Source of the DNA: Bolinopsis microptera
Lineage: Eukaryota > Ctenophora > Tentaculata > Lobata > Bolinopsidae
Reading direction: 5' to 3'
Assembly: GCF_026151205.1 (NCBI RefSeq)
Contig: NC_087075.1
Coordinates: 13,963,628-14,027,627, forward strand
Length of the DNA: 64,000 bases
Part shown: piece by piece, positions 38,501 to 41,500 of the stretch
How the letters are laid out: every line of letters starts with the position of its first letter
How positions within the stretch are numbered: the first letter of the stretch is position 1
Notes under the pieces: generated by a model
Database searches by the model: none
What the model was told of the DNA's origin: nothing
What the model saw: only the letters and a program-made list of their open reading frames with translations
Made by a program: the position numbers and the translations under genes

Positions 38501-41500
38501 ATACTTTTGCTTTTACAAATATATATGACAAATTTTCTCTCTTTTTTATTAACCAATTAATAACAGAAACACCTTTTTCTCTCCTCAGCAATCTCAGATG
38601 TTAAATAGCTTAGAGGCCCAGCTGACGGACGCTAAGAGGGAATTCCTGATCAGTTTAAAGGACCATCCTAGAATATACCCAGTGTTACTGCCCGTCAGAA
38701 CTGTGGGGGTACAGGTAAATCCTAGAATATACCCAGTGTTACTGCCCGTCAGAACTGTGGGGGTACAGGTAAATCATAGAATATACCCAGTGTTACTGCC
38801 CGTCAGAACTGTGGGGGTACAGGTAAATCCTAGAATATACCCAGTGTTACTGCCCGTCAGAACTGTGGGGGTACAGGTAAATCATAGAATATACCCAGTG
38901 TTACTGCCCGTCAGAACTGTGGGGGTCCAGGTAAATCATAGAATATACCCAGTGTTACTGCCCGTCAGAACTGTGGGGGTCCAGGTAAATCATAGAATAT
39001 ACCCAGTGTTACTGCCCGTCAGAACTGTGGGGGTCCAGGTAAATCATAGAATATACCCAGTGTTACTGCCCGTCAGAACTGTAGGGGTCCAGGTAAATCA
39101 TAGAATATACCCAGTGTTACTGCCCGTCAGAACTGTGGGGGTCAAGGTAAATCATAGAATATACCCAGTGTTACTGCCCGTCAGAACTGTGGGGGTCCAG
39201 GTAAATCATAGAATATACCCAGTGTTACTGCCCGTCAGAACTGTGGGGGTACAGGTAAATTCTAACTTATCAGCTGGGGAGAACATACAGTTAATTAGTT
39301 AATTAATTAACTAATTAAATTACTAATTAATTAATCAATTAACCGTCTCCACTGTCCAGGGTGACGGGAGGACGTACAGTTACGCTGCAGCCTTCAGTTG
39401 TGAAACAGGAGCTCAAGTTAAGTGGGATGTCCTCAGTCATCTCACGAAGCTAGTCACAATGCTCTGTCCTAATGTTAACAGGTTATTTTATAGTCTAAAT
39501 AATATTTATTATTTATATATCTAAAGATTATATTATTCAATCATTATATTATTATTATAATTTTGTACATTTTGTGAGGTCGGAAAAATCGGAAAAATCA
39601 GGGGGAGGGGGGGGGGGTAATGTTATAATTGTTGGCCGATCATCTAACCTCCACACTGTCCAGATGCTGTTTCGTGTTCGGTGACAAGATTGAGGGACCA
39701 GTACGTGACATAACACCAACACTCCTTAACCCCGGTGCTATCTCTAGACTCAGGGTAAGTGACGTCATCATAGTCCCTCGTGACGTCATATAATATTAAA
39801 AATGTTTTGTGACGTCACAAATTATATTAATGATGAAATTAAAGTGGAACTAATGTCACGTGATCACTGATCACTCAGGAAGCAGACAGTGCCGCTATGG
39901 ACATGTTGAGACAGCACGACGCTCTGAAACTGGTCAGTCAGATGCCAGTAGTGCTCCTTCCTCTCCACTTTGACCGGTAAATATCTCTCTGACTATAACC
40001 ACGTGACTATAACCAATAACCATTCAACGATAACATTATTAACATAATTTATTTTTAGGTTCAGAACATCTCGCTTACCTATTGTTCGTCTTCTTCTAAT
40101 CTCAGTTGCGACAATTTAAGAGCAAACCGCATAACTAATTGATTAATTCACTTAATTAATCTAATAATTAATAAACTAACTTAATAAACTAATTAATTTT
40201 AAACTAAAATAACTACCTTATTACTAATCAGCTCAAGTAATTAACTAATTACAGATAATTATATACTGTTTACCGTCAGAGCAAGTCGTCATGACCCCTC
40301 GACAAAGCACTCGATAGTTCTTCGGCCCTTCGTTACCTCGGACTTCATGACAGGTATACTACAATTCGATTAATTAATGTACAATTAGCGTTAATTAGTA
40401 AACTTTTAGTAAAGTAATTTTCATTAAGTAGGGCAGTAGGGGAATGTGTCAATATGTATGGAATTTGTGCACACCAAGTTTCCAGTCCTTATCACTTCTT
40501 GATTTCTCGAAAATTGCTGTTCTGTTATGATGCTTCCTCACGAACTTAACAAAGGGTCTCAATATTCGGAACCGACTTTTTAGTTTTTTCTGATAGAGAT
40601 GAGTAAGTTCTATTAGTTACTCTTAGTCCCATCGAAAAATTTTGTTCCTGAACCAAAAGGTCAGCGCTGATGGGTAACTAGTAATTGTATTGTGCTAGCG
40701 ATTTTACATCGCGCGTTCTGAATATCGAGTCTTATCTATACGCGTAGTTAATCGAAAATCTCTCTTCTCCAACAGTTTTTAATCAATCACCCTGAAATTT
40801 CCAGGATAATATGCTTTAAGGAATATTTAAAAGAGATTGTCTAGACAGAATTTTTTTCCCGATCCATGACTCAAAGTGCCGACTCATAATTGATAGAGTA
40901 TTATTTCGATTTTCGAGTTAGTATTACTATTTTGCACAGATCCGTTGTCATATCAGGTTGCATAAACAATAAACATAATATGGTTACATAGAAATATACA
41001 AGATTTTCAAATTCAATATGGAATTAACTGGGCGGTGCTCGGCCTATAATCACTCCGCCATATCTGCATGCTTAAAAACAGATTGTATGAAATAAGACAA
41101 AATACGCCGTCACGGATTGGGAAATTGAGCGGCCATCCACAAAAGAAAAGCGACCGCATTTCTTGTTTTATAGATTTTGAAAATCTTGGACCTTTGCCAT
41201 AAATAATGTCAATAGCAGATGTAATTTCTGAGAAGCGTGACTGACTTTTTTGTGCAGATACTTAACAATATATGTTAAATCATATTTTTAATCATATTTA
41301 AAAATTCGATTATTTACCGACAAAATTCTGTTAAAATAAACGTGAAACAAAATTAAAGTGGAAAAAGTCACATTTTTTATGGAACACCCTGCACATGATG
41401 TAAATTTGTCCTCAAAAGTTTTCTTTGAACTTAACAAATTTGTTTCCGGGGTTTTATTTTTATTTTATTGAAATTCATACGGGTTTTACGATTAACCTAA

